A stretch of DNA of 61,182 nucleotides from Flavobacteriaceae bacterium UBA4439 (GTDB lineage Bacteria; Bacteroidota; Bacteroidia; Flavobacteriales; Flavobacteriaceae): NCBI GenBank assembly GCA_002390455.1, contig DGPN01000050.1, positions 1 to 61,182 of the forward strand, read 5' to 3'. The translations under genes were made by a program, and so were the position numbers. Below the pieces are notes generated by a model, which had not been told where the DNA came from, did no database searches, and saw only the letters and a list, made by a program, of their open reading frames with translations. Shown in pieces: positions 8,237-17,290 of the stretch. Every line of letters starts with the position of its first letter. Position 1 is the first letter of the stretch.

Positions 8237-9508
8237 ATGTTACCGCTTGCATACCTGAGAGAACAGCCCGAAAAAATCAAAGAGGGATTAGCCAAAAGAA
8301 ATTTTCCACAGCCGGAACTGATAGATCAATTGCTTGAAACAGATCAAAAAAGAAGAGCACTTCAAAGTCAATTGGACGAAACCCTTTCCAAAAACAATCA
8401 ACTGGCCAAAGAAATTGGAACCCTTTTTAAATCAGGACAAACGGAAAAAGCCAATGCATTAAAAGGGCAAACGGCCGATCTAAAAACCGCTGGAAAAGCC
8501 CTACAGGAGGAGCTCCAAAATATTGAAGTAGCCCTTTTGTCCCTCCGAACTCAAATCCCCAATGTGCCCGACGAAAGTGTACCTTCTGGAAACTCTGAAG
8601 ATGACAATGAAGAAATATTTAGTGCGGGAAGCATACCCGATTTAGAGGAGAATGCTCTCCCTCACTGGGAATTGGCCACCCAATACGATTTGATCGATTT
8701 TGACTTAGGCAGTAAAATCACCGGTGCTGGATTTCCCGTTTATAAAGGGAAAGGTGCCAAACTCCAAAGGTCACTGATTCAATATTTCTTAGATAAAAAC
8801 ACCGCTGCAGGTTATACCGAATTTCAGGTGCCTCACTTGGTCAATGAAGATTCTGGATTCGGAACTGGGCAGTTGCCCGACAAAGAGGGACAGATGTATC
8901 ACGTTCCTGAAGACGGACTCTACCTTATCCCCACTGCAGAAGTTCCTTTGACCAACCTTTTTAGGAACCAACTGCTGGAGGCCAAAGACTTACCCATTTG
9001 TATGACCGGTTACACCCCCTGTTTTCGAAGAGAAGCGGGAAGCTATGGCGCCAACGTAAGAGGGCTCAATCGACTACACCAGTTCGACAAAGTGGAAATC
9101 GTTAGGCTCGAAGAACCCCATAATTCCAGAGCGGCATTGGATCAAATGATCGATCACGTCAAAGGTATTTTAGAGGAATTGGAACTCCCCTATCGCATTT
9201 TAAAACTTTGTGGTGGCGACCTTGGATTTACTGCGGCATTGACCTTTGATTTTGAAGTTTACTCCACCGCCCAAAAAAGATGGTTAGAAATCAGTTCTGT
9301 CTCAACTTTTAACAGCTTTCAGTCCGAGCGTTTGCAACTGCGATACAAAGACAAAAACGGAAAAAAACAAGCTGTACATACCCTCAACGGCAGTTCTTTG
9401 GCTCTCCCGCGCGTGCTAGCAGGCCTGCTCGAAAACAATCAAACCCCCAATGGGATCAACATCCCAAAAGCATTGATTCCCTACACCGGCTTTGAAACAA
9501 TCAAATGA
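8237..9508 (+). CDS. serS: Seryl-tRNA synthetase
   Basis: SerS charges tRNA-Ser (and tRNA-Sec where present) with serine. The N-terminal ~105 residues are the long antiparallel coiled-coil arm that grips the tRNA variable arm (many Lys/Glu/Gln heptads). The catalytic class II domain then shows motif 2 (CFRREAGSYGANVRGL) followed by HQFDKVE, and motif 3 (NGSSLALPRVLAGLLENNQ) near the C-terminus. The start is set at MLPLAYLRE (ATG 8237), giving 423 residues, because the upstream TTG lies in the promoter. The DUF4286 gene follows after 3 bases. Confidence 0.97.
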   Translation: MLPLAYLREQPEKIKEGLAKRNFPQPELIDQLLETDQKRRALQSQLDETLSKNNQLAKEIGTLFKSGQTEKANALKGQTADLKTAGKALQEELQNIEVALLSLRTQIPNVPDESVPSGNSEDDNEEIFSAGSIPDLEENALPHWELATQYDLIDFDLGSKITGAGFPVYKGKGAKLQRSLIQYFLDKNTAAGYTEFQVPHLVNEDSGFGTGQLPDKEGQMYHVPEDGLYLIPTAEVPLTNLFRNQLLEAKDLPICMTGYTPCFRREAGSYGANVRGLNRLHQFDKVEIVRLEEPHNSRAALDQMIDHVKGILEELELPYRILKLCGGDLGFTAALTFDFEVYSTAQKRWLEISSVSTFNSFQSERLQLRYKDKNGKKQAVHTLNGSSLALPRVLAGLLENNQTPNGINIPKALIPYTGFETIK

Positions 9509-9511
9509 TCG

Positions 9512-9820
9512 ATGATAGTCTATAATGTAACCTGCAATGTGGCACCAGAGGTTGAAAAACAATGGGTCAAATGGGTTGATCTACAACTCGATCAAATCTC
9601 GAAATCTGAAAGAATAAACAACACCTCCATCCTTAAACTGAACGCCAACAACCTAGGAGAGGGGGTTGTCTATGCTCTTCAATATCACATCTCCGACCAA
9701 GATACACTCCAGAATTTTTTAAAAAATGAAGACCAAATCTTAAAAGAGGAAATCAAGCAAGCCTTTGGGGAAGCTGTGCTTCTGTTTAGCAGTCAACTCG
9801 AAATCATAAAACAATACTGA
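9512..9820 (+). CDS. DUF4286 family protein
   Basis: This is a 102-residue cytoplasmic protein of the DUF4286 family, found widely in Bacteroidetes and of unknown function. The sequence opens MIVYNVTCNV and suggests a small ferredoxin-like alpha/beta fold resembling dimeric monooxygenase-like barrels. I see no catalytic motif. It sits 3 bases after serS, and its TGA stop shares one base with the rsmA ATG (ATGA type overlap). It is therefore translated together with a tRNA synthetase and an rRNA methyltransferase, and a translation-related role would be guesswork. Confidence 0.8.
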   Translation: MIVYNVTCNVAPEVEKQWVKWVDLQLDQISKSERINNTSILKLNANNLGEGVVYALQYHISDQDTLQNFLKNEDQILKEEIKQAFGEAVLLFSSQLEIIKQY

Positions 9821-10599
9821 TGAGGCTCGTATCTCCTAAGAAAAAATTAGGACAACACTTTTTGAATGATTTAAATATTGCTCAGAAAATAGTGGACTTA
9901 CTTCAAGATCAATATTGTGATAATATTTTAGAAATAGGTCCTGGTACGGGAGTGCTCACCCAATTTTTGATTCCTCACTACAAAAACTTAAAACTCGTTG
10001 AAATCGACACCGAGTCTGTTGCCTACCTGAATCAGAAATATCCTGAATTCCATAAAAACATCCTCAGTGAGGATGTTCTCAAAATGGATTTTTCAAAAGT
10101 TTATGAAGGCCAAAACTTCTCCATCATTGGAAATTTTCCCTACAATATTTCGAGTCAAATAGTATTTAAAGCCTTGGAGTATCGTCAATATGTCCCATTT
10201 TTCTGTGGTATGTTTCAAAAAGAAGTCGCCCAAAGAATCTGCGAAAACCCTGGCACCAAAGCCTACGGCATACTCTCTGTTTTGTGTCAAACCTATTTCC
10301 ATACCCAATATCATTTTAGTGTCCCCCCTGGAGTGTTTTCGCCTCCTCCAAAAGTAGATTCAGGAGTACTCTCCCTCAAAAGAAAAGATGAGTTAAAAAT
10401 AGATTTTGACGAAAAGTTACTTTTTAAGGTTGTCAAAACCAGTTTTCAGCAACGCCGAAAAACCTTGAGAAATAGCCTTAAAAGCCTGAACATTCCCAAA
10501 CTTATTTTAGAAGATAGTATCTTTGACCTGCGGCCCGAAAAATTATCCTCGGCGCAATTCATAGAACTGACCAAAAAAGTGGGAAATGCCAAAATTTGA
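9820..10599 (+). CDS. rsmA: 16S rRNA dimethyladenosine transferase
   Basis: RsmA (KsgA) dimethylates two adjacent adenosines in helix 45 of 16S rRNA during 30S assembly, using S-adenosylmethionine. Visible motifs are KKLGQHFLND near the N-terminus, SAM motif I EIGPGTGVLT, the acidic motif LVEIDTES, and the catalytic motif GNFPYNISSQIVFK near residue 105. The C-terminal helical domain contains SFQQRRKTLRNSL. The 259 residues are standard. It overlaps the upstream DUF4286 gene by 1 base and mgtE by 14 bases, so all three are probably co-translated. Confidence 0.97.
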   Translation: MRLVSPKKKLGQHFLNDLNIAQKIVDLLQDQYCDNILEIGPGTGVLTQFLIPHYKNLKLVEIDTESVAYLNQKYPEFHKNILSEDVLKMDFSKVYEGQNFSIIGNFPYNISSQIVFKALEYRQYVPFFCGMFQKEVAQRICENPGTKAYGILSVLCQTYFHTQYHFSVPPGVFSPPPKVDSGVLSLKRKDELKIDFDEKLLFKVVKTSFQQRRKTLRNSLKSLNIPKLILEDSIFDLRPEKLSSAQFIELTKKVGNAKI

Positions 10600-11944
10600 A
10601 ATCAACAAAAACGGGATAAAGTTCATCGAGGAGTTGATCGATAATGGTGCAAACAAAAAACTGCAAAATACTCTCAAAGACCTTCACTACGCCGATATTG
10701 CTGAGATCATCAACGAACTTTCTGCCGATCAAGCGACCTATCTGGTTAAACTACTAGATAGCGATAAAACAGCCGATGCCCTTGCTGAAGTTGACGAAGA
10801 CATTCGTGAAGGAATTTTGGAAAACCTTTCGGCAAAAGAAATTGCAGAGGAAATCGAAGAACTGGATACTGACGATGCTGCCGACCTAATTGCCGAACTG
10901 TCCGAAGAACGTCAAGAACGGGTCATGTCACAAATCTCTGACACCGAGCATCTGGAAGACATACGCGAACTGCTTTCCTATGACGAAAACACTGCAGGAG
11001 GCTTGATGGCCAAAGAATTGGTAAAGGTAGAGGAAGAACTCAGCGTACTCAAATGCCTCAATGCTATGCGTGCTCAAGCAGAAGAGGTAACTCGGGTTCA
11101 CTCCATCTATGTAGTCAATGAAAAAAATATTCTAAAAGGAAGACTTTCCCTCAAAGATCTCATCACCGCCAACTCCAGAGCCATCGTCAAAGACATTTAT
11201 ATTCCCAATGTCGATTACGTTACGGTTGACCAACCTGGAGAAGAAGTCGCCGATATCATGTCCAAATACGACTTGGAAGCCATCCCCGTTGTCAACCACC
11301 AAAAACAACTCGTGGGGCGGATCACCATCGACGATATCGTCGATCTAATCAAAGAAGAAGCCGAAAAAGACTACCAATTAGCGGCAGGTATTTCCAATGA
11401 TGTAGAAGCCGACGACGGTATTTTCGAACTCACCAAAGCCCGGTTGCCCTGGCTCTTTCTCGGACTCTTGGGTGGTTTGGGTAGTGTGTTCATCCTTCAG
11501 GACTTTGAGCAAGTGATGGAACTCCCCGAACTCAGAAGCTTATTTTTCTACACCCCACTGATCGCCGCCATGGCTGGAAATGTGGGAGTGCAATCCTCCG
11601 CCATCATCGTGCAAGGCCTTGCCAATAATGTAGTCAAAGGTTCAATGCTGAACCTGCTTTTTAAAGAAATTGGACTGAGCCTCATCAATGGTTTGGCCCT
11701 TGCCATCATCCTTGTTATTTTTGGTTTTATCATCCAACAAGACCTCAGTATAAGCCTCACCATCGCTGGTTCCATGATGGGCGTGATCATCATCGCTGCT
11801 CTTATCGGCACTTTTGTCCCCATCCTCCTCAACAAAAGAGGAATTGACCCAGCCATCGCTACTGGGCCTTTTATCACTACTGCCAATGACATCTTTGGGA
11901 TTTTCCTTTTCTTTTATATGGCCAAAATATTTTTGGGCTTTTAA
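10586..11944 (+). CDS. mgtE: Magnesium transporter MgtE
   Basis: MgtE is an inner-membrane Mg2+ channel gated by cytoplasmic Mg2+. Residues ~1-125 form the alpha-superhelical N domain rich in acidic repeats (DTDDAADLIAEL). Residues ~130-255 form a CBS pair with TAGGLMAKELVKV at its start. Five membrane segments fill ~285-452 and include PLIAAMAGNVGVQSSAI, and ITTANDIFGIF in the last helix, whose Asp matches the pore Mg2+ ligand of the family. The 452 residues are full length. The start lies inside the end of rsmA. Confidence 0.96.
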   Translation: MPKFEINKNGIKFIEELIDNGANKKLQNTLKDLHYADIAEIINELSADQATYLVKLLDSDKTADALAEVDEDIREGILENLSAKEIAEEIEELDTDDAADLIAELSEERQERVMSQISDTEHLEDIRELLSYDENTAGGLMAKELVKVEEELSVLKCLNAMRAQAEEVTRVHSIYVVNEKNILKGRLSLKDLITANSRAIVKDIYIPNVDYVTVDQPGEEVADIMSKYDLEAIPVVNHQKQLVGRITIDDIVDLIKEEAEKDYQLAAGISNDVEADDGIFELTKARLPWLFLGLLGGLGSVFILQDFEQVMELPELRSLFFYTPLIAAMAGNVGVQSSAIIVQGLANNVVKGSMLNLLFKEIGLSLINGLALAIILVIFGFIIQQDLSISLTIAGSMMGVIIIAALIGTFVPILLNKRGIDPAIATGPFITTANDIFGIFLFFYMAKIFLGF

Positions 11945-11953
11945 TTACTGTAC

Positions 11954-12892
11954 ATGAAAGTTTTACATCTTGAGGAAAACCACCCTGCCCTGATCGAGGG
12001 ACTGCAAGCCTTGGGTTTTCAAAACGACCTGGCTTACACTGACTCACTCGATGAAATCATGGCCAAATTGGACCAGTACGACGGCCTCATCATCCGAAGT
12101 AAATACCCTATAGATAAAACTTTTTTAACCCAAGCCAAAAAACTCAAATTCATCGGTCGTGTGGGAGCAGGTCTTGAAAATATAGATGTTAAAGCCGTCG
12201 AATCCCACAATATTCATCTGATCAACGCCCCCGAGGGGAATAGAAATGCCGTGGGAGAACACACCTTGGGCATGTTGTTGTCTCTGATGAATCGACTCAA
12301 CGCTGGACATGCCTCCATTCAGTCTGGACAATGGGATCGGGAAGGACACCGGGGATGGGAAGTCTCCGGCAGAACCCTAGGCATCATTGGTTATGGAAAT
12401 ACTGGAAAAAGCTTCGCCAAAAAAATCTCTGGTTTTGATGTCAATACCCTCTGTTACGATATTTTGGAAAATGTGGGGGATGAATACGCCCGACAAGTGG
12501 ATTGGAAAACCCTTCAAGCCGAATGTGAAATCATCAGCCTCCACATTCCACAAACCAATCTGACCCGTGGAATGATCGATCAAGAGTTTATCGAAGCAAT
12601 GGCTCAGCCCTTTTGGCTACTGAATACCGCCCGTGGGTCGGCAGTAGTCACAGAAGATTTGGTCGCTGGACTTCAATCTGTTAAAATCATGGGAGCTGGT
12701 CTGGATGTTTTGGAATATGAAACCCGATCTTTTTCCTCCATCTTCAACAAAAAAGAATTACCCCCTGCACTGCAATATCTTATGGACGCAGACAATGTCA
12801 TTTTGAGTCCGCATGTGGCCGGATGGACCCGTGAAAGTCATGTCAAACTGGCTACTACCATTGTCGATAAAGTCAAAAAACTGTTTCTCTAG
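11954..12892 (+). CDS. NAD-dependent D-2-hydroxyacid dehydrogenase
   Basis: This is a 312-residue member of the D-2-hydroxyacid dehydrogenase family, closest in feel to phosphoglycerate dehydrogenase-like proteins without an ACT domain. The NAD-binding signature is GIIGYGNTGKSFAKK (about residues 143-157). Family catalytic residues are visible as the Arg in LLNTARGSAVV, an acidic residue in the following GAGLDVLEYE segment, and the His in LSPHVAGWT. The substrate cannot be told. It starts 9 bases after mgtE and ends by sharing CTAG with the convergent aspartate kinase. Confidence 0.85.
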   Translation: MKVLHLEENHPALIEGLQALGFQNDLAYTDSLDEIMAKLDQYDGLIIRSKYPIDKTFLTQAKKLKFIGRVGAGLENIDVKAVESHNIHLINAPEGNRNAVGEHTLGMLLSLMNRLNAGHASIQSGQWDREGHRGWEVSGRTLGIIGYGNTGKSFAKKISGFDVNTLCYDILENVGDEYARQVDWKTLQAECEIISLHIPQTNLTRGMIDQEFIEAMAQPFWLLNTARGSAVVTEDLVAGLQSVKIMGAGLDVLEYETRSFSSIFNKKELPPALQYLMDADNVILSPHVAGWTRESHVKLATTIVDKVKKLFL

Positions 12893-14151
12893 ACGGGTTT
12901 TCCTACAACAAACTGTGCAGTATTTACTGTTCTTTGCTCTAACAGTATTTCCCCAACGCTACTTTTGATGAAATTAATTGCAGGCTTGTCAAAATGACGA
13001 ATCGTATAGAGAGACACACCATCATCAACCTCGACCTTAAACTTTGTTTTTAGCGCTTCCAATAAAGGTTCCAACTTACTATATTTATTATAGATACATA
13101 TGGAAAAACTGATGGCCGAGTTTTGGATTATCTCTACTCGCATTTGGTATTGGTGCAATAGTGCAAAAATATCACTGATATTTTCCTCTACGATAAAAGA
13201 AAAGTCTTTGGAGGACAATTTCAATAAAGTTTGGTCATTTTTTACAATATAACAAGGAACTAAGGGATCAAGGGTTTTTCCCTTGGAAACTACTGTTCCA
13301 GGATCATCGGGATTCTCAAAGGATTTGACATAAAGAGGGATTTCCTTGCGTTGGAGCGGCTGCAAGGTTTTGGGATGAATGACTGAGGCGCCATAAAAAG
13401 CCAACTCAATGGCTTCACGGTATGAAATTTGATGTAATAAAACCGTATCGCTAAACTTTCTAGGATCACCGTTCAATACCCCAGGAACATCTTTCCATAT
13501 CGTCACCGACTCGGCATCCAAGGCATAGGCAAAAATGGCGGCACTGTAGTCGGATCCTTCCCGACCCAAGGTCGTCGTCAGTCCATTGGGTGCACTACCG
13601 ATAAAACCTTGGGAGATCAAAGTGCTTTTTCCTGCAACTGCATCTTGAATGGCCACTTCAGTCTCCGACCAATGTAAATTAGCATCTCGGAAATAAGCGT
13701 CCGTTTTAATGCACTCACGGGCATCCAACCACTGATTTTCCATTTCTTGGTGCTGCATGTAATGACTGATGATGGTGGTAGAAACCAACTCCCCTACACT
13801 CACCACTTGATCGTAAACCAAACTGTATTCCTTGGCCTCGGTAGTGTTTAGATAGGTTAAAACCCCATCAAAAAAGGCATCGATGGTTTGGGTGATCTCG
13901 GCATTTTCTTTATCGAACAAATTCCCAATGATGTGGTGGTGATTTTCCCTGACCATTTGGAGGTCATGGGGAAACTGTTCTTTGTTTTCAAAAAAGGAAT
14001 GTACCACCTGTTCTAGGGCGTTGGTGGTTTTGCCCATGGCCGATACCACTATCAAAGTATCCCTAAAACCTGTGTGTTGTAATACACTTACTATATTTTT
14101 TACCCCTTCAGCATCTTTGACCGAGGCGCCTCCAAACTTGAATACCTTCAT
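12889..14151 (-). CDS. lysC: Aspartate kinase (monofunctional)
   Basis: This enzyme phosphorylates aspartate, the first step to lysine, threonine, methionine and diaminopimelate. The N-terminal kinase domain opens MKVFKFGGASVKD and carries GREGSDYSAAIFA in the middle, where KxFGG and the Gly-rich loop bind ATP and aspartate. Residues beyond ~300 form the regulatory ACT region, which is shorter than in classical LysC. The 420 residues fit the monofunctional Bacteroidetes form. Its start overlaps the stop of the upstream GNAT gene (ATGA), so the two are coupled. Confidence 0.93.
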   Translation of the reverse strand: MKVFKFGGASVKDAEGVKNIVSVLQHTGFRDTLIVVSAMGKTTNALEQVVHSFFENKEQFPHDLQMVRENHHHIIGNLFDKENAEITQTIDAFFDGVLTYLNTTEAKEYSLVYDQVVSVGELVSTTIISHYMQHQEMENQWLDARECIKTDAYFRDANLHWSETEVAIQDAVAGKSTLISQGFIGSAPNGLTTTLGREGSDYSAAIFAYALDAESVTIWKDVPGVLNGDPRKFSDTVLLHQISYREAIELAFYGASVIHPKTLQPLQRKEIPLYVKSFENPDDPGTVVSKGKTLDPLVPCYIVKNDQTLLKLSSKDFSFIVEENISDIFALLHQYQMRVEIIQNSAISFSICIYNKYSKLEPLLEALKTKFKVEVDDGVSLYTIRHFDKPAINFIKSSVGEILLEQRTVNTAQFVVGKPV

Positions 14152-14642
14152 TCTTGTGAATTAATTTTTGAAATATAGTTGTTGATGCTTTTTTTGTCCA
14201 TCTGTACCGTTTTCCAATCGTCCAAAACAGTAGCACCGCTTTTTTGATAAAAATTAATGGCCGGAAGGTTCCAATCCAAAACGGCCCACTCAACTCGTTC
14301 TACCCCCACTTCATGGGCATGCTCTAAAAAGGCGTTGTACAATTGGGTACCAATGCCCTTACCCTTCATCGGCTCTGTTACGATCAAATCCTCCAGATGA
14401 AAAGTAGGGCCTTTCCAAGTCGAATAACGCGGGTAGTAGAGCGCCATTCCGACCACTTGATCGGCTACCTCGGCTACAAAACATTCAAACAAAGGACGGT
14501 CTCCAAAACCATCTCTTTCAATTTGATCCTCAGTGACGATAACCGCCTCCGGCTCCTTTTCAAAAATCGCCAACTCACGAATCAAAAATAAAATGGATGC
14601 TGCATCAGACTTTACGGCTTTTCGAATATGGGGTTTGATCAT
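14148..14642 (-). CDS. GNAT family N-acetyltransferase
   Basis: This is a 164-residue GNAT-fold acetyltransferase using acetyl-CoA. Motif A is VTEPMKGKGIGTQLYNAF (the Q/RxxGxG/A pyrophosphate loop is read as KGKGIG). Upstream GPTFHLEDLIVTE and downstream VEWAVLDWNLPAINFYQKSGA match the spermidine/thialysine acetyltransferase (SAT-like) subgroup, suggesting a polyamine or amino-acid amine substrate. Translational coupling with lysC (4-base overlap) hints at an amino-acid context, but the substrate is inferred only from family resemblance. Confidence 0.85.
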   Translation of the reverse strand: MIKPHIRKAVKSDAASILFLIRELAIFEKEPEAVIVTEDQIERDGFGDRPLFECFVAEVADQVVGMALYYPRYSTWKGPTFHLEDLIVTEPMKGKGIGTQLYNAFLEHAHEVGVERVEWAVLDWNLPAINFYQKSGATVLDDWKTVQMDKKSINNYISKINSQE

Positions 14643-14739
14643 AACGGGGCAAAAATAAAGGGATAAATTAGTATTGTACCATTTTGTTATATTATATCAC
14701 ATTTTAGATTTGAAGTGTAGAAAATGGAAAACGAAGCAT

Positions 14740-15510
14740 TCATAACCACTGCATCAATATATCAAAAAACACTTTTGGCTGTTCGGCATGCAACCAATGT
14801 CCGGCACCCTTAATTTCCTTTAATTCTGCTTTGGGAAAGGCTTTTAAAATGGTCTCCCTATCGTTTTGGGGGTTGATGTAGTTGGAATATTCCCCATAAA
14901 GGAAAAGGGTAGGATACTGGAAGGTATTTTGGGATGAAATGGCAGCCCCTATGGCTTCTGCGGCGTTTTTTAATACAGCAATATTCACACGCAATCCCAA
15001 TTGTCCGTCGGAAACCCAATACAAGTTTTTAAGTAAAAACTGACGGGTACCCCCATCGGGGGTATAATATTCTAAATGCTCTTCAGCGGCCTTTCGGGAG
15101 CTGATCTCATCAAAGTTGAGGGTACTCAGCCCCGCTAATATTTGTTGGTGATGCGGGGCATAATATTTGGTAGCGATGTCTGCGATAATCAATCGTTGAA
15201 TGCGATTGGCATGAGCCAAAGCAAAACCCATGGCCGTTTTCCCGCCCATGGAGTGCCCCAAAAGAATCACTTGATCCAATCTGTGATGATCCATATAAAT
15301 CCGTAAATCCTCCACCATAGTATCATAATCAAAAACTTCACTCCAAAAGCTCCTACCGTGGTTTCTTTGATCCACCAGATGAACGCAATAGCCTTTTTCG
15401 GCCAGGTTCTTGGCATGGGTCTTCCAGTTGTCCCCCATTCCCAAAAAGCCGTGCAAAATGATCAAATGATTGTCTCCTGACCCAATGATATTGGAATATA
15501 GAATATCCAT
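14740..15510 (-). CDS. Alpha/beta hydrolase (YbfF-like esterase)
   Basis: This is a 256-residue cytoplasmic alpha/beta-fold hydrolase. The oxyanion region is HGFLGMGDNWK, the nucleophile elbow is GHSMGGKTAM with catalytic Ser, and the C-terminal GAGHWLHAEQP supplies the catalytic His. VDQRNHGRS is typical of the YbfF/MhpC group, so an acyl-ester or thioester substrate is likely. I chose the ATG at 15510, which overlaps the pdxJ TGA by one base. The longer frame would begin 21 codons inside pdxJ and adds nothing conserved. It follows pdxJ in the same transcript. Confidence 0.85.
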   Translation of the reverse strand: MDILYSNIIGSGDNHLIILHGFLGMGDNWKTHAKNLAEKGYCVHLVDQRNHGRSFWSEVFDYDTMVEDLRIYMDHHRLDQVILLGHSMGGKTAMGFALAHANRIQRLIIADIATKYYAPHHQQILAGLSTLNFDEISSRKAAEEHLEYYTPDGGTRQFLLKNLYWVSDGQLGLRVNIAVLKNAAEAIGAAISSQNTFQYPTLFLYGEYSNYINPQNDRETILKAFPKAELKEIKGAGHWLHAEQPKVFFDILMQWL

Positions 15511-16223
15511 CAACTCAGCCGTTGTAAATACATGGGGATAACATTTTCGAATCCCAAATAGAGGGACTCGCACACTAAAGCATGACCGATGGAAACCTCC
15601 AAAAGTTGGGGGATGTTTTGCGTAAAAAAGGCGATATTTTCCAAATTCAAGTCGTGTCCGGCGTTGATGCCGATGCCCAAGTCGTTGGCCACTATGGCCG
15701 CACGGGTATAGGGAGCCACAGCTTCTTCGGGATTTTTCTTAAATTTTTGGGCATAAGCTTCGGTATATAATTCGATACGGTCGGTTCCCGTTTTTTCTGC
15801 TCCTTTGACCATTTGCTCCACTGGATCAACAAAGATGGAGGTGCGGATGCCATGGTTTTTAAACTCACTGATGACCTCAATGAGAAAGTCTTTGTGTTTG
15901 ATGGTATCCCAACCTGCATTGGAGGTAATGGCGTCTTCGCCATCGGGAACCAATGTCACTTGATCGGGCTGGATCTGGGTGACCAAGTCGATGAATTTGG
16001 GTATGGGGTTGCCTTCGATATTGAATTCTGTGGTCAAGACTTTGGGCAAAGCCAAAGCATCATCGTATCGGATATGACGTTGATCTGGTCTGGGATGAAC
16101 GGTGATCCCCTGAGCTCCAAAACTTTGAAGGTCGGCTGCAACATGAAGCAAATCGGGAACATTTCCACCTCGGGAATTCCTGAGTGTTGCAATTTTGTTG
16201 ATATTAACACTTAACTGAGTCAT
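15510..16223 (-). CDS. pdxJ: Pyridoxine 5'-phosphate synthase
   Basis: PdxJ condenses 1-deoxyxylulose 5-phosphate with 3-amino-2-oxopropyl phosphate to make pyridoxine 5'-phosphate (vitamin B6, DXP-dependent route). It is a TIM barrel. Visible conserved segments are LSVNINKIATLRNSRGG at the N-terminus, ITVHPRPDQRHI near residue 40, the glutamate-bearing IELYTEAYA, and GINAGHDLNLEN toward the C-terminal phosphate site. The start is set at MTQLSVNIN (ATG 16223). An ATG three codons upstream is also possible. It is the first gene of a minus-strand pair with the hydrolase. Confidence 0.95.
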   Translation of the reverse strand: MTQLSVNINKIATLRNSRGGNVPDLLHVAADLQSFGAQGITVHPRPDQRHIRYDDALALPKVLTTEFNIEGNPIPKFIDLVTQIQPDQVTLVPDGEDAITSNAGWDTIKHKDFLIEVISEFKNHGIRTSIFVDPVEQMVKGAEKTGTDRIELYTEAYAQKFKKNPEEAVAPYTRAAIVANDLGIGINAGHDLNLENIAFFTQNIPQLLEVSIGHALVCESLYLGFENVIPMYLQRLS

Positions 16224-16334
16224 GATTTCCATTTAGACTGTAAAATTAATAACTATTGGTGGCATCGGCTAAATTTCCACTATTAAAAGGTTCACCCGAT
16301 AAAGTTTTGTAATTTTACATCCTAAGCTTTTGCG

Positions 16335-17216
16335 ATGAACATTGCTGTTTTTTGTGCTTTTGATACCCCTGCAACCATTGAGTTTGCCAAGGCTACCATT
16401 GGGTATTTGGAAGAAAAAGGCCACCGACTGACACTGGACGGCCGGCTGACGGAACACCTGCCAGCGGAAGCCCAAAAATACAGTGCTTTCGATGCCAATG
16501 CTACCCTAGAACCAGATCATGATTTCTTGTTTACCATCGGCGGTGACGGGACATTATTGCGTTCTATTCCTTTTGTAAAAGACACAGAAACGCCAATACT
16601 GGGAATCAATACGGGTCGGTTGGGCTTTTTGACCAGTCTCCAAAAAGAATCCCTCAATGAAGCTTTGGACAAATTTTTTGATGAAAAATTCAAATTGGTT
16701 AAACGGGCATTGTTGGCCGTGGAACTTTCTGCTCCATCGACTGAAATCGACCAATTTGGCTATGCGCTAAATGAGATCAGCATCAACCGAAAAAATACGA
16801 CGGCCATGTTGAGCATCGCTACCCAAATCGACAAGGAATTTCTGACTACCTATTGGGCCGATGGGCTCATTATTGCCACTCCTACGGGATCAACGGGCTA
16901 TTCTTTGAGCAGTGGAGGTCCTATTTTGACTCCAGAGACTGAAGGCATAGTTCTCAATCCTATTGCCCCTCATAACTTGAACATCAGACCCCTAGTGGTG
17001 CCAGACAAAGCCGAAATAGAAATCAGTGTAGATGGGCGAGGAGAAGATCATTTGTTGTCTTTGGATTCTCGAATTTTTACCATCGAAAACGACACACAGA
17101 TTCACATTAGAAAAGCTCCTTTTTCTGTCTTCACTGTAGAACTGGAAGGAGACAATTATTTCAAAACACTTCGCGACAAGCTTTTTTGGGGTTATGATGC
17201 CCGAAATAGGCAATAA
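16335..17216 (+). CDS. nadK: NAD kinase
   Basis: NadK phosphorylates NAD to NADP. The diagnostic motif TIGGDGTLLRS is near residue 67. ALNEISINR and the second signature TPTGSTGYSLSSGGP follow in the beta-sandwich half. The 293 residues are normal. It is divergent from pdxJ, separated by 111 bases. I saw no convincing promoter of the TTG/TAnnTTTG type there apart from a weak TAATTTTA. porG follows after a 74-base gap. Confidence 0.96.
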   Translation: MNIAVFCAFDTPATIEFAKATIGYLEEKGHRLTLDGRLTEHLPAEAQKYSAFDANATLEPDHDFLFTIGGDGTLLRSIPFVKDTETPILGINTGRLGFLTSLQKESLNEALDKFFDEKFKLVKRALLAVELSAPSTEIDQFGYALNEISINRKNTTAMLSIATQIDKEFLTTYWADGLIIATPTGSTGYSLSSGGPILTPETEGIVLNPIAPHNLNIRPLVVPDKAEIEISVDGRGEDHLLSLDSRIFTIENDTQIHIRKAPFSVFTVELEGDNYFKTLRDKLFWGYDARNRQ

Positions 17217-17290
17217 TTCGAGCATTTGTAAGTTTAAGAGTATGGGTATGATGGTTAATTTATGGCCCTAATTTTTTACCCTAAACTTAA

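Noticed and set aside
12889..12892. CTAG shared by the convergent dehydrogenase and aspartate kinase genes as a recombination or modification site
   Set aside because: It is simply two TAG stop codons overlapping on opposite strands, with no surrounding inverted repeat.
15511..15573. Longer alpha/beta hydrolase start inside pdxJ
   Set aside because: The 21 extra codons are the antiphase reading of conserved pdxJ sequence, and the ATG at 15510 overlaps the pdxJ stop by one base as in neighbouring coupled genes.
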